Assembly: GCA_001839685.1 (NCBI GenBank) | Contig: MLAK01001339.1 | Location: 1 to 19,773 of the forward strand | Direction of reading: 5' to 3' | Length of the DNA stretch: 19,773 bases | Origin: Tritrichomonas foetus | Taxonomy: Eukaryota > Parabasalia > Tritrichomonadida > Tritrichomonadidae | Shown: positions 1 through 7,901 of the stretch, one piece after another | Layout: the number at the start of each line of letters is the position of its first letter | How positions within the stretch are numbered: the first letter of the stretch is position 1 | Program-made: the position numbers and the translations under genes | Notes under the pieces: generated by a model | Seen by the model: only the letters and a program-made list of their open reading frames with translations | Databases searched by the model: none | Told to the model about the DNA's origin: nothing

Positions 1-15
1 GTGTTGTATTTTTGA

Positions 16-321
16 TTAAATCAGCGTTCCCCCGAACTCGGTGTCATACGGGGACTCATATATATATATCACATCCTCTTCTTTTTTACCAATTATTTTT
101 TTTCCATAAAAATCATCAAACAGATTTGTTCTTCGAATGTATGGTCCAATTTTATAGTTCATATCAACAAGGTTGAATATAATATATTCGGAAATGTAAT
201 GTTGGAATGGTGAAATAACTACCTATTTTGGCCTTTATAGAGAAATGGGTTAAATTTGATATTTCAAGTTATTTTTGACCTTTAAAATTTTGTGGATTGA
301 AAATCGGGCCAGATAGTTCAT
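16..321 (-). pseudogene. Decayed protein-coding relic, ends in an intact 48-codon ORF
   Basis: The last part, minus strand from an ATG at 162 to a TAA at 16, is an open 48-codon frame with ordinary protein composition: charged and aromatic residues in the middle (FDDFYGKKIIGKKEED) and the end YDTEFGGTLI. The same frame stays open further upstream (PFQHYISEYIIFNLVD) without an ATG until an in-frame TAG near 220. Before that, coding-like stretches continue in other frames, including SNLTHFSIKAKIGSYF, and in the original frame from an ATG at 321. This pattern of a readable protein broken by stops and frame changes is what a decaying gene looks like. An intron is possible but no trichomonad-type splice sites were seen. 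The family is not recognised. Confidence 0.4.
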
Positions 322-456
322 AAAAAAGTGAATGAATAAACTTTGCTAAGAAATTTGCGAATCACTCGATCACTCATATTGAAAAAAAAATTCTGACAAT
401 CCTACTTTTTCTCAAAAACTTTGAAAGGTAAAAGTGATATTTTAAAATAATAAAAT

Positions 457-1698
457 ATGGCCTTTAACACGCCGACCGAGCAAATTGTCAGATCAGTACC
501 CAGATCAGTTTCAAATGGATATGTTCCACCAATTAATTCACCGAATACCTTCCATCGACCTTTCTATCCAAATCCACCAAACGATGCCTCACGAAGAGTG
601 CATTTGATCTCCTCCGACCTATGGGAAGCAATAACAGGTGAACATTTAACACCTGCGAATATCTGCCAGATTTTGGACTCGTCCATTCCGCTGACTGGCG
701 ATACGCCGAATTCACAGTCGTTGCAAGCCATGCAGTGCGTTTTGATGGCCCGAGACAGACAGGGCAGTAGAATAATCCAGAAACGCCTCGAAGAGAGGAA
801 CGAGGCCGATCGAAATTTCATATTCAATTCTCTCTTTCCAAGCATGAACGAGCTCGTCTACGATCCTTCCGCTAATTTCGTTATACAGAAGATGTGCGAA
901 ACAATGACAGATGAGCAGCAGACGATGATGCTTGAATTCTTTCTTCGTGATTGTAATGCCATCACTGATCATCCAAACGGCTGTCGTGTCCTCCAAAAGT
1001 TCATTGAGTTCACAAATCATGATAATGTTGATCAACTTTTTGTGGCACTTCGTGCGAATTTGATTCAACTCTGCTTCTCACAAAATGGAAATCATATCGT
1101 TCAAAGGTTTATTGAATTATTGCCTGAACGAGTCCAGGAAATCATTGACTGTGTTTTACCGCAATTATCGAATCTTGTGATTGACAATTGTGGCTGTCGA
1201 GTTGTTCAGCGACTTTTTGAGAAGTTCCAAATAGATATACTTGAGCCTCTCGTGCAGGAAGTCCTTTCATGCGCGCCCGAACTTGCTACCAACCAATATG
1301 GGAACTACGTCGTCCAAAACATCTTGGATGCTGGAAAAAGAGCTCATATTGCAGCACTTATCGTTGCATTCAAAGGCCATTTTTATGAATTCTCAATCCA
1401 CAAATTTGCATCGAATGTGATTGAAAAATGCATTAGAGGTGCAACAAAACAAGAACAAGAAGCGATTTTTTCTGAGGTTATTGGAAATGATGATCGTTTT
1501 GAAAAGAAACGCATTATGAGAATGGTTGGTGATCAATTTGGAAATTATGTGATTCAAAGAATTATCGAGTATGGAACAGAAAGTCAACAAAATGCTATTT
1601 TTGATGTCGTTTATTATAATTATGATGCACTAATAAGTAACAATTATGCAAAACATGTCATTTCCAAACTCGAAAACCTTGGATATGAATTTGACTAA
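457..1698 (+). CDS. Pumilio/PUF family RNA-binding protein
   Basis: This is a 413-residue PUF protein that should bind 3' UTR elements and repress or destabilise mRNAs in the cytoplasm. Residues from about 95 to 405 form the whole Pumilio homology domain with eight repeats. The RNA-reading cores are SRIIQ (104-108), NFVIQ (140-144), CRVLQ (176-180), NHIVQ (212-216), CRVVQ (247-251), NYVVQ (283-287), SNVIEK (319-324) and NYVIQ (363-367), followed by a C-terminal cap near 390-410. These match the canonical human PUM/yeast Puf3-type cores in order. By the PUF code they predict the target 5'-UGUAUAUA-3'. The N-terminal extension is short and Ser/Pro/Asn-rich, unlike the long tails of animal Pumilio. 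The ATG is the first in the frame and follows an AT-rich leader. No intron is evident. Confidence 0.95.
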   Translation: MAFNTPTEQIVRSVPRSVSNGYVPPINSPNTFHRPFYPNPPNDASRRVHLISSDLWEAITGEHLTPANICQILDSSIPLTGDTPNSQSLQAMQCVLMARDRQGSRIIQKRLEERNEADRNFIFNSLFPSMNELVYDPSANFVIQKMCETMTDEQQTMMLEFFLRDCNAITDHPNGCRVLQKFIEFTNHDNVDQLFVALRANLIQLCFSQNGNHIVQRFIELLPERVQEIIDCVLPQLSNLVIDNCGCRVVQRLFEKFQIDILEPLVQEVLSCAPELATNQYGNYVVQNILDAGKRAHIAALIVAFKGHFYEFSIHKFASNVIEKCIRGATKQEQEAIFSEVIGNDDRFEKKRIMRMVGDQFGNYVIQRIIEYGTESQQNAIFDVVYYNYDALISNNYAKHVISKLENLGYEFD

Positions 1699-2337
1699 TG
1701 AGCTTAAGCATTTTGATGTTTTGTATTTTGAACCAATATTTAACATCAAATCATTCTATTTTTCAATAATGACAAACACAAACAAAAAAAATTTTATTAC
1801 AAAAAAAAAAATATTACCACTATTTTAGTACTAATGCCCTCAATATTATTACAACAGTGATGCAGACTTTCCAAAGATGCAGAAATACAAATTTCAAAAT
1901 ATTTCCATTATTTTTTTGACTTGAAAAAAATTATTGTTATTTATTATTTTAACCTCCATTTAGTAGTGTAATACATTCTCAATGGAACTACTTTTAATAA
2001 TCTTATATTTTTGATGACGCATATTCATTAATTGAAAAAAGGCTTGTTTTTTTTTATTATTATTATTTAATCAAATTTACTTCACTATTCTTTATTTATG
2101 AAGCATATCTTTTTACTTAAGTATTTAAATACGATTTTCACCAGCCAATCAAATTATGTTCGCAAATAATTAACAATAATTTGTGAAGGAAGTACATGAA
2201 TTTCAATGCAAAAAATTCAATTTTTCCATTCAATTTCTTCCTAAGAAAATATGGTTATTTCATTTGAGTGTGATGTCACCTATAAAATATGGTTATTCCC
2301 TATTGAAAAAGTTTTCTCACAAAAAAAATATGAACTA
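1699..2337. other. AT-rich spacer between PUF and LRR genes
   Basis: The spacer is very AT-rich, with many homopolymer A and T runs. It must hold the 3' end of the PUF transcript and the promoter of the LRR gene. A TCACA pentamer at 2317-2321 fits the trichomonad initiator TCA-Y-W and lies about 19 bases before the preferred LRR start. No RNA gene, repeat or convincing coding relic was seen. Confidence 0.4.
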
Positions 2338-3990
2338 ATGAACTTATCCCATTACATTTCCCTCCTCGAGCGAAATGATCCGATTATAAATTTGCTCAAT
2401 GTTATTGGGATTAAGATTCCAAACGAACTCGCCGAACGTCTTATCGATGTATTGAAAAATAATTTCTTCATTAAAAAGATAGTTTTGCAATCCAACGATC
2501 TCGAAAAACATTACGTCGATCGTTTTTTTCAGCTGCTCCTTCTAAATCCATCGATAGCGCATCTAGAAATAAATAATAATTCTGTTGATGATGAATCTTT
2601 GGAATTTCTGAAAAATGTTCTCGTCCAGCTTTCTCCTAGTCGTGAGAAGATTAATTTAGTACTCAGAGGAAATAATTTTGGCTTCAAAGGCGCGACATAT
2701 TTAGCAGATATCTTAAACGCAAACGTTCCCATCAAATGTTTAGATATTCGTGACAACAACCAAATCACAGACAAAGGTATTGAAGAGATTTGTTTATCAT
2801 TAAGAAGTAATACAAATCTCACAATTCTAGATATCATCAGCTGTGGATGTGGCGTACTTGGAATGACAGCTTTATCGGATGCACTCATTAGTAATAACAC
2901 ACTTCAAACATTGATGATTCAAGATGAAATGAATTTTTCTACAATTTATTCGCTTTGCCAAATTTTGTCATATGAATTCTGCTCATTACAGACACTTTAC
3001 TTATGGCATTGTCAGCTCACCACTGAGGATGTTAAAGGATTATGCTCAAGTCTGAAGAAAAACAACTCTTTAAATACTTTAGCTTTATCTTTTAACAAAA
3101 TAGATGATAGTGGAGCTTATTGTATTTGTGATATGTTACATAAAAACACAACGATTACAAAATTACATATTGGTGCCAATTTATTCACCCCAACATCGGC
3201 AGGTTTTTTTGGAGTTGCAATAAGTAACAACAAAGTTTTAAGAACATTCGATATCTCTCGAAACTTCATCACATCTAATGGTGTTTGGCCAATTGCTGTC
3301 GCCTTATGTAATACTTCCACATTAAGTGTTCTAGATTTGCGGTATAATAAAATAAATTCATCAAGTGGAGAAATATTAGCTGAAATGCTACATAATAATA
3401 AATCTCTTACCATTTTGCGACTCAGTGGAAACAACCTTGGAGATACAACAATTTCATTGCTTTCCAAGACATTTCCGCACAATAAAACATTAGCTGAGAT
3501 TGAATTGAATAATGTAAATATGACAACAAATGGATTCATTGAAATTTGTAAAGCATTGAAAAATAATAAGACCCTTTTAAGAATTTCCCTAAATCAAAAT
3601 TTATTTTCTTCTGGGTCACTTGAACATCTGAAGAACCTTCTACAAGAAAATACAACTTTGCAGTTCATAGGAATATCTGATTGTGATATTTACTCAAGCG
3701 GCTGTAGATTTATCGGACAAGGAATTGAATTGAACAATTCACTTCATGCAATTGACATTTCAAAGAATCAAATTGATTCTGAAGGGTTAAAGTACATATT
3801 GGATGCTTTGATTGGAAACTATAGTTTAGAGGTCATGCATATGATCGAGAATCCTTTCATTAGCCAAAATGAGTCAAAAAAAATGATTATGGATATTACA
3901 AATTGTTTGGAAAGAAACAAATATTATCTTCATAATAGCCTAATGAAAGATATGGCAGGTCTTGCCTCTGACCCTGTTTTGTTTGAATAA
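2338..3990 (+). CDS. Leucine-rich-repeat protein, ribonuclease-inhibitor type
   Basis: The protein is built almost entirely of about 28-residue leucine-rich repeats of the ribonuclease-inhibitor/NLR type. Typical units are LNTLALSFNKIDDSG, LSVLDLRYNKINSSSG, LTILRLSGNNLGDT and LHAIDISKNQIDSEG, each followed by a helix such as ILAEMLHNNKS. Roughly 14 units can be followed, giving a horseshoe for protein binding. There is no signal peptide, membrane segment, kinase or nucleotide-binding domain. Function and partner are unknown. Start choice: the frame is open to an ATG at 2251, but those extra 29 codons look non-coding, and an initiator-like TCACA lies just before 2338, so 2338 (550 residues) is preferred. 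The stop TAA runs into AAA, giving the UAAA signal. Confidence 0.85.
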   Translation: MNLSHYISLLERNDPIINLLNVIGIKIPNELAERLIDVLKNNFFIKKIVLQSNDLEKHYVDRFFQLLLLNPSIAHLEINNNSVDDESLEFLKNVLVQLSPSREKINLVLRGNNFGFKGATYLADILNANVPIKCLDIRDNNQITDKGIEEICLSLRSNTNLTILDIISCGCGVLGMTALSDALISNNTLQTLMIQDEMNFSTIYSLCQILSYEFCSLQTLYLWHCQLTTEDVKGLCSSLKKNNSLNTLALSFNKIDDSGAYCICDMLHKNTTITKLHIGANLFTPTSAGFFGVAISNNKVLRTFDISRNFITSNGVWPIAVALCNTSTLSVLDLRYNKINSSSGEILAEMLHNNKSLTILRLSGNNLGDTTISLLSKTFPHNKTLAEIELNNVNMTTNGFIEICKALKNNKTLLRISLNQNLFSSGSLEHLKNLLQENTTLQFIGISDCDIYSSGCRFIGQGIELNNSLHAIDISKNQIDSEGLKYILDALIGNYSLEVMHMIENPFISQNESKKMIMDITNCLERNKYYLHNSLMKDMAGLASDPVLFE

Positions 3991-4130
3991 AAACCATGAT
4001 AGAGTCTAAAATTTTGATTTGCTTTTTGATTCCAACTAGATGTGTTATTTTTATAAATTTTGAATATATGAAATGTTATGTGAAATAAACGGTTGACGAG
4101 AAAAAGTGACGGAGGGTTGGTCAGCCACTA

Positions 4131-4195
4131 GACGCAATGATGAGACTTTATTCTTTCCCCGACTGAGGATGCTGAATAAAGATGTTCTGAGCATC
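4131..4195 (+). ncRNA. Candidate box C/D snoRNA guiding LSU rRNA methylation
   Basis: All four boxes are present in order: box C ATGATGA (4137-4143), D' CTGA (4163-4166), C' ATGCTGA with one mismatch (4169-4175) and D CTGA (4187-4190). GACGC (4131-4135) and GCATC (4191-4195) close the ends with four of five pairs. The 11 bases TTCTTTCCCCG just before D' (4151-4161) are the exact complement of CGGGGAAAGAA. From memory, that is the near-universal eukaryotic large-subunit rRNA sequence in the peptidyl-transferase region. The D+5 rule selects the third G of GGGG, which matches the site predicted for yeast snR190 (25S G2395). The locus is relatively GC-rich and sits between two convergent genes, so it needs its own promoter or processing from read-through RNA. 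The family label rests on motif reading only. Confidence 0.55.
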
Positions 4196-4199
4196 AGTT

Positions 4200-4634
4200 A
4201 AATAAACATTGTAAAATGCAATGTAACGTGGTGAGAAGTTCTACCTTCTTCTCTCCTGTTTAATTTGCATTTTCATAATGTTTCACGTATAGACTTCAAT
4301 CCGCTACTAATTCGTATAAACATCTCGAATAATTTCCTTCGTTAGTATGCTAGTAGTTCGGATATAATTTTCATCACTTATTATGAATAGAATTATATAA
4401 TGTGTATAATGGTCTCTTTGAGATCAAACTCATTGGCTACAATTTAAGGTCGATTGCTGGCCAATAGTTTAATTAAAAGCATGTGGATTTTCCTTCTTCA
4501 ATTCCACATACTATATCAATTTCCAACAATGTATAGTAATATACTGAGAAATGTTTACAAATAATATAGTTTATATAAAACAAACGTAGTAATATGCTCT
4601 AAAAATAAAAACACAAGGAAAAACAAAACCAATT
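4200..4634. other. Hairpin-rich convergent intergenic region
   Basis: Downstream of the snoRNA candidate are several perfect or near-perfect hairpins: ACATTG with CAATGT (near 4206-4224); GAGAAG with CTTCTC (near 4233-4253); ATCCGCTACTA (4299-4309) with TAGTAGTTCGGAT (4351-4363), 11 pairs and a two-base bulge; ATTGGC (4432-4437) with GCCAAT (4460-4465); and ATGTGGA (4481-4487) with TCCACAT (4503-4509). This could be a longer precursor RNA or more small RNA genes. No open frame of note was seen. Confidence 0.3.
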
Positions 4635-6356
4635 TTATGGTTTTGAGAATCCGAGGCAGTAAACGTATGAATTCAATGGACTCTTGGCAACAGCTATTCC
4701 TACTGATGTGTAGTCGCCTAGGATGTAGTCAATTATTGATTCTTTCCATTTCTCAAAAAGTGCCTTGATAAAATGCTGATCACCAATCAGCATTTTTCCT
4801 GAAAACTCGGCATAGGCCCTGGATTTATTACCAAAAATTTGATGTGATCTTTCTTCAGCAGACCCTGAACCAAATTCTATTTTTCCACATGCAATTCTTC
4901 GGCAATATTTCATTAAGGCAGCTTCACTCTTTGAATTTGGTGTCAGAGATTTCTTTCTATTTTCAAATCTCATGTCATTGATTAATGTGTAGAGTATTTT
5001 TCGACTTTTATTGTCAATTGGCACGGCATCCCTCATTTTCTTGGATAGGATGTATCCAAATAACTGTGTTCCGTACCAATCCCCGTTTTTAGCGTGGACG
5101 AAAGATACACCAAAACAGTTGTAATTTCCAATAATGTTTTCACGATGATGAAGTGATCTGATCCAACCTATCATTAATTTTCGTATTGGATTTGAATTAC
5201 TATTTGAATATCCAACATTTTCACCAACTTTTGCACATTCGGGAAGTTGTTCAACACGCATCTTAAAATTAGTATGATCAACATTTACTTCCTTATTAAA
5301 CATAGCAATTGTGTGTGGAAGTGAAATCTCTCGGAGGTGTTGGTTAAAAACTAGTGGCTTGAGCCCACTTTGAGCACGGTAGTCGTTTACTTGTTTTAAA
5401 CATTCGAGTTCATCAGCATGTGTAGAAATTATCATTTCTGCTGATGTGTCAGGTGAATTGAGAACTTGATCACCATTTGATATATTTGTATTCTTAATTG
5501 AATTATTACATGAATTCTTGCTTGAAGGCTTTGAAGAGTCCCGCAAAGAAGAGTTTGAAACGGAGGGCTCAATTCGATGATGCCTTGATGATCTTTTGAT
5601 TGGTGTTCGAATTTCTGAAGGTGCTGGACTTTTTGATCTCATTCTATTATTTTGTCGGGCTCTAATTAACTCGTTTTGTTTTGAATTATTCAAATCATGA
5701 TTTGAATTGCTCACTGAATTATCTAAATTGATGTTGTGTTGGTTATTACTAAAATTATTGTTTTGATTTACAGTTTCCAAAGAATTGTTCCTATCATTAT
5801 TTCGACCATTTTTCCCTTCAATTTTACTGTTTCGGCTATTTCGTGAATTATTCCTGGAATTTGTTTCATTTGATTTTTCGTCTTCTTCGGGTGAATTATT
5901 TTCGCGATTTGAGTTATTTTCTTCTGAGTTGTTGCTGTTGTTTGAATTTGGCAAATTTGGAAGGTTTGGAATATCAAATATAAAATCGTCTGACGGCAAA
6001 ATCCCCGCCTTTTCTTCGAAAGTCTCTTCAAATTCGTCAACGTCTTCGGCGTCTACATTCTTTCTGTTCGTTTTGAACGTCTTCTTGCCGCGATTATCTA
6101 CATTGCACGAATAGCGTATTGAATACTTGCCGAGATTGTGAACTTCTGTCAAATTTGTAAAGAATGGCTTTCCCGAACGGTTTATGCGAACAACTTGGCG
6201 AACGCGCTCTACACCTTTTTTGGATTTTTTTCCAACGTGACATACGGAAACATAGGAAATATAAATTGTCGGATTTTTCTCGCTGTTGATAAAGTTTAAG
6301 ACTTGGGGAGAAAGGTGCTCTCGGGTGAAGAAGTTGTCGCTAAAGAGATTTTCCAT
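4635..6356 (-). CDS. Asn-rich protein with tandem CAP (SCP/PR-1-like) domains
   Basis: This 573-residue protein has three parts. Residues 1-130 are a basic N-terminal region followed by an acidic stretch, with no signal peptide. Residues 131-300 are low complexity, dominated by Asn and Ser with some Arg. Residues from about 312 to 440 are a CAP-superfamily domain: NDYRAQSGLKPL (324-335), SLPHTIAM, DHTNF with H361, GENVG with E379, SLHHREN around H403/H404, and YGTQLFG (428-434). These are the usual His/Glu cluster positions, closest to the bacterial YkwD-like subgroup. Residues from about 452 to 570 look like a second, degenerate CAP copy (LINDMRFENRKKSL, ALFEKWKESIIDYILGDYTSVGIA, YVYCLGF) that has lost the GEN and HH motifs. 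CAP proteins are usually secreted, so the missing signal peptide is odd. The stop is part of TAAA. Confidence 0.8.
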   Translation of the reverse strand: MENLFSDNFFTREHLSPQVLNFINSEKNPTIYISYVSVCHVGKKSKKGVERVRQVVRINRSGKPFFTNLTEVHNLGKYSIRYSCNVDNRGKKTFKTNRKNVDAEDVDEFEETFEEKAGILPSDDFIFDIPNLPNLPNSNNSNNSEENNSNRENNSPEEDEKSNETNSRNNSRNSRNSKIEGKNGRNNDRNNSLETVNQNNNFSNNQHNINLDNSVSNSNHDLNNSKQNELIRARQNNRMRSKSPAPSEIRTPIKRSSRHHRIEPSVSNSSLRDSSKPSSKNSCNNSIKNTNISNGDQVLNSPDTSAEMIISTHADELECLKQVNDYRAQSGLKPLVFNQHLREISLPHTIAMFNKEVNVDHTNFKMRVEQLPECAKVGENVGYSNSNSNPIRKLMIGWIRSLHHRENIIGNYNCFGVSFVHAKNGDWYGTQLFGYILSKKMRDAVPIDNKSRKILYTLINDMRFENRKKSLTPNSKSEAALMKYCRRIACGKIEFGSGSAEERSHQIFGNKSRAYAEFSGKMLIGDQHFIKALFEKWKESIIDYILGDYTSVGIAVAKSPLNSYVYCLGFSKP

Positions 6357-6593
6357 TCAAATTTTTTCCCGATTTTTCATTGTACTTCAGAAAAAGTAGA
6401 CAACTTCTACAGGAAAGATCCCCAATAGAATGAATAGACGGGAAAAGAAATTGTAAAGAATTCAGACAATTCGACTCAAAATCTTTTCATTCAAAAAATC
6501 GCTGGTAAATGGAAATATATGAAAAAGTTATGAATTGGAGTTTTTTCTGATAATTACATCTAATTCACTTCGTTTATTTTTCTTTGAATGTTT
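6357..6593. other. Promoter-side spacer of the CAP gene
   Basis: AT-rich sequence between the CAP start codon and the transposon target duplication. No initiator-like TCA-Y-W was found close to the CAP ATG. Nothing else can be supported. Confidence 0.3.
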
Positions 6594-6601
6594 GTTTTCC
6601 T

Positions 6602-6617
6602 AGATGTATACAAACTA
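6602..6617 (+). repeat. Left terminal inverted repeat of the transposon
   Basis: The 16-mer AGATGTATACAAACTA is directly preceded by the direct repeat GTTTTCCT (6594-6601). It is the exact reverse complement of the right end at 7682-7697. Confidence 0.8.
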
Positions 6618-6979
6618 ACTAGCTCTAGATGTAGAAGACCATTGAGAGATCTAAATGAATAATTGTTGATATTATTGTCATCTAAAAATTATTTAATTGT
6701 AATCATATTAATAATATATAAATATTATAATTTAAAAATCAAGATACAGAGAAAACCAAATCCAAAAAAAAATTGTGAGAAAAAAATAAACCCAACAGAA
6801 ATTTCTGAGAATTATTGAGATAAAAAGGGATTTTATAGCATTAATATCTTGATTATTTCTTATCATAAATCGTGCTTTTTATTATCATATGACCCTCCAT
6901 CGAAAATTATAATGTTTTCCAAAATACAAAAATGAAGTATAAAAAAAATATTAATAATTTTGATATAAATAAAAAAAAT

Positions 6980-7587
6980 TTAGGCATCAATGAGAAGATT
7001 ATGAATGTTTTGCCATCTAAATGGCGAGTCATCAGAAAATTCACTTGGCATTGAGTCTGGAAAAAAACATATTGGATTCCATTTTTCTTGATTTGGTCTT
7101 TCAATCGTTGTATCTGTATCCCTGCTTGAGAATGTGCTGTTGAGGACTGCCAGTCTATTTTCTTCATATACTAAAATTTTATGACAGAAAAGATTTCAAT
7201 ACATTCTTATTTGTCAAATGGAAATTGAATTAATTCAACATCACTGAGTTAAAACTATCAAAATTTTCGTGATTTTTAATTAAAAATCGATAGAAGAAGT
7301 GTAAATAGAATTATGGGAAGCAGTATTATAATCTTTATGATTCTTGGAAAAAAAGCTTCTCACAATTTTTTTTTAGGCTTCCTCCAAAATCGCTCTTTTT
7401 TCGGTTTAATTGTTGCAAAATTTCAAAACTATGAATAAATATGGCTCATAACTATAAAAAATAGATTTAACAATTGACTGAAAGCTGTTCACCCGAAAAC
7501 TGAAACAATAGCTTCTTCAGAATCATTTTCGAAATATTTTTGAATTCGGCCATTTGCGAAGTTTGCGATAAGGGAAATTTTCGTCAT
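6980..7587 (-). pseudogene. Broken gene inside the transposon, product not recognised
   Basis: Minus-strand coding-like blocks follow each other in different frames. An ATG at 7587 opens 32 codons (start MTKISLIANFANGRIQKYF) ending at a TGA at 7489. A middle block in another frame contains FEILQQLNRKKSDFGGSLKK. A final block has a convincing C-terminus containing NQEKWNPICFFPDSMPSEF and ending NIHNLLIDA at a TAA at 6980. The final block overlaps an 86-codon ATG ORF (7167-6907) in another frame, which is likely a shadow. At least two frameshifts would be needed to join the blocks; introns or assembly errors are alternatives. No transposase motif (DDE, zinc finger, RNase H) can be seen in the pieces. 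The gene begins about 95 bp inside the right TIR. Confidence 0.4.
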
Positions 7588-7681
7588 TCTTTTAGCTATT
7601 TGGGTTTTGATTTTTGACTGATGGTATTAAGTAATACTGATGATAAGGATCATTTTAGTGATTTCGTACGTTAAGACTATT

Positions 7682-7697
7682 TAGTTTGTATACATCT
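7682..7697 (-). repeat. Right terminal inverted repeat of the transposon
   Basis: TAGTTTGTATACATCT is directly followed by the second copy of GTTTTCCT (7698-7705). The 8-bp duplication is still perfect, which suggests the insertion is not very old even though the internal gene is broken. Confidence 0.8.
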
Positions 7698-7901
7698 GTT
7701 TTCCTTTGATTTTTTTGTGATAGATAATGAATTAAAATTCAATACAATTTCACTAAATATTTCAATGAATGAAAAAACCAATCTATGACAAATTTCAAGT
7801 TGATCAAGGTTAATTTGTAAATATATCGTATCGTAACTAGAATTGACCATAAAAGGTCAATTTTCTCCAAAAAGTCAATCCTCCTTTTCATCGCCTGATA
7901 A

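Larger units (their letters stand above)
6602..7697. mobile_element. Small DNA transposon with 16-bp TIRs and 8-bp target duplication
   Basis: The element is bounded by a perfect 16-bp inverted repeat: AGATGTATACAAACTA at 6602-6617 and its reverse complement at 7682-7697. Directly outside both ends is the same 8-mer GTTTTCCT (6594-6601 and 7698-7705), as expected for a target-site duplication. The element is 1,096 bp. Similarity of the ends may continue weakly inward for about 10 bases. TAGATGTA from the left end recurs 20 bases inside, and a perfect hairpin GTATTA-AG-TAATAC lies near the right end. An 8-bp duplication fits hAT, P or Merlin-like cut-and-paste elements, but the terminal bases match none of these clearly. 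Its only coding content is a broken minus-strand gene (6980-7587), so it is probably non-autonomous or dead. Confidence 0.75.

Noticed and set aside
6739..6760. ATACAGAGAAAA, resembling the U6 snRNA ACAGAGA box
   Set aside because: No AGC triad, no U6 internal stem-loop and no GC content around it; coincidence inside the transposon.
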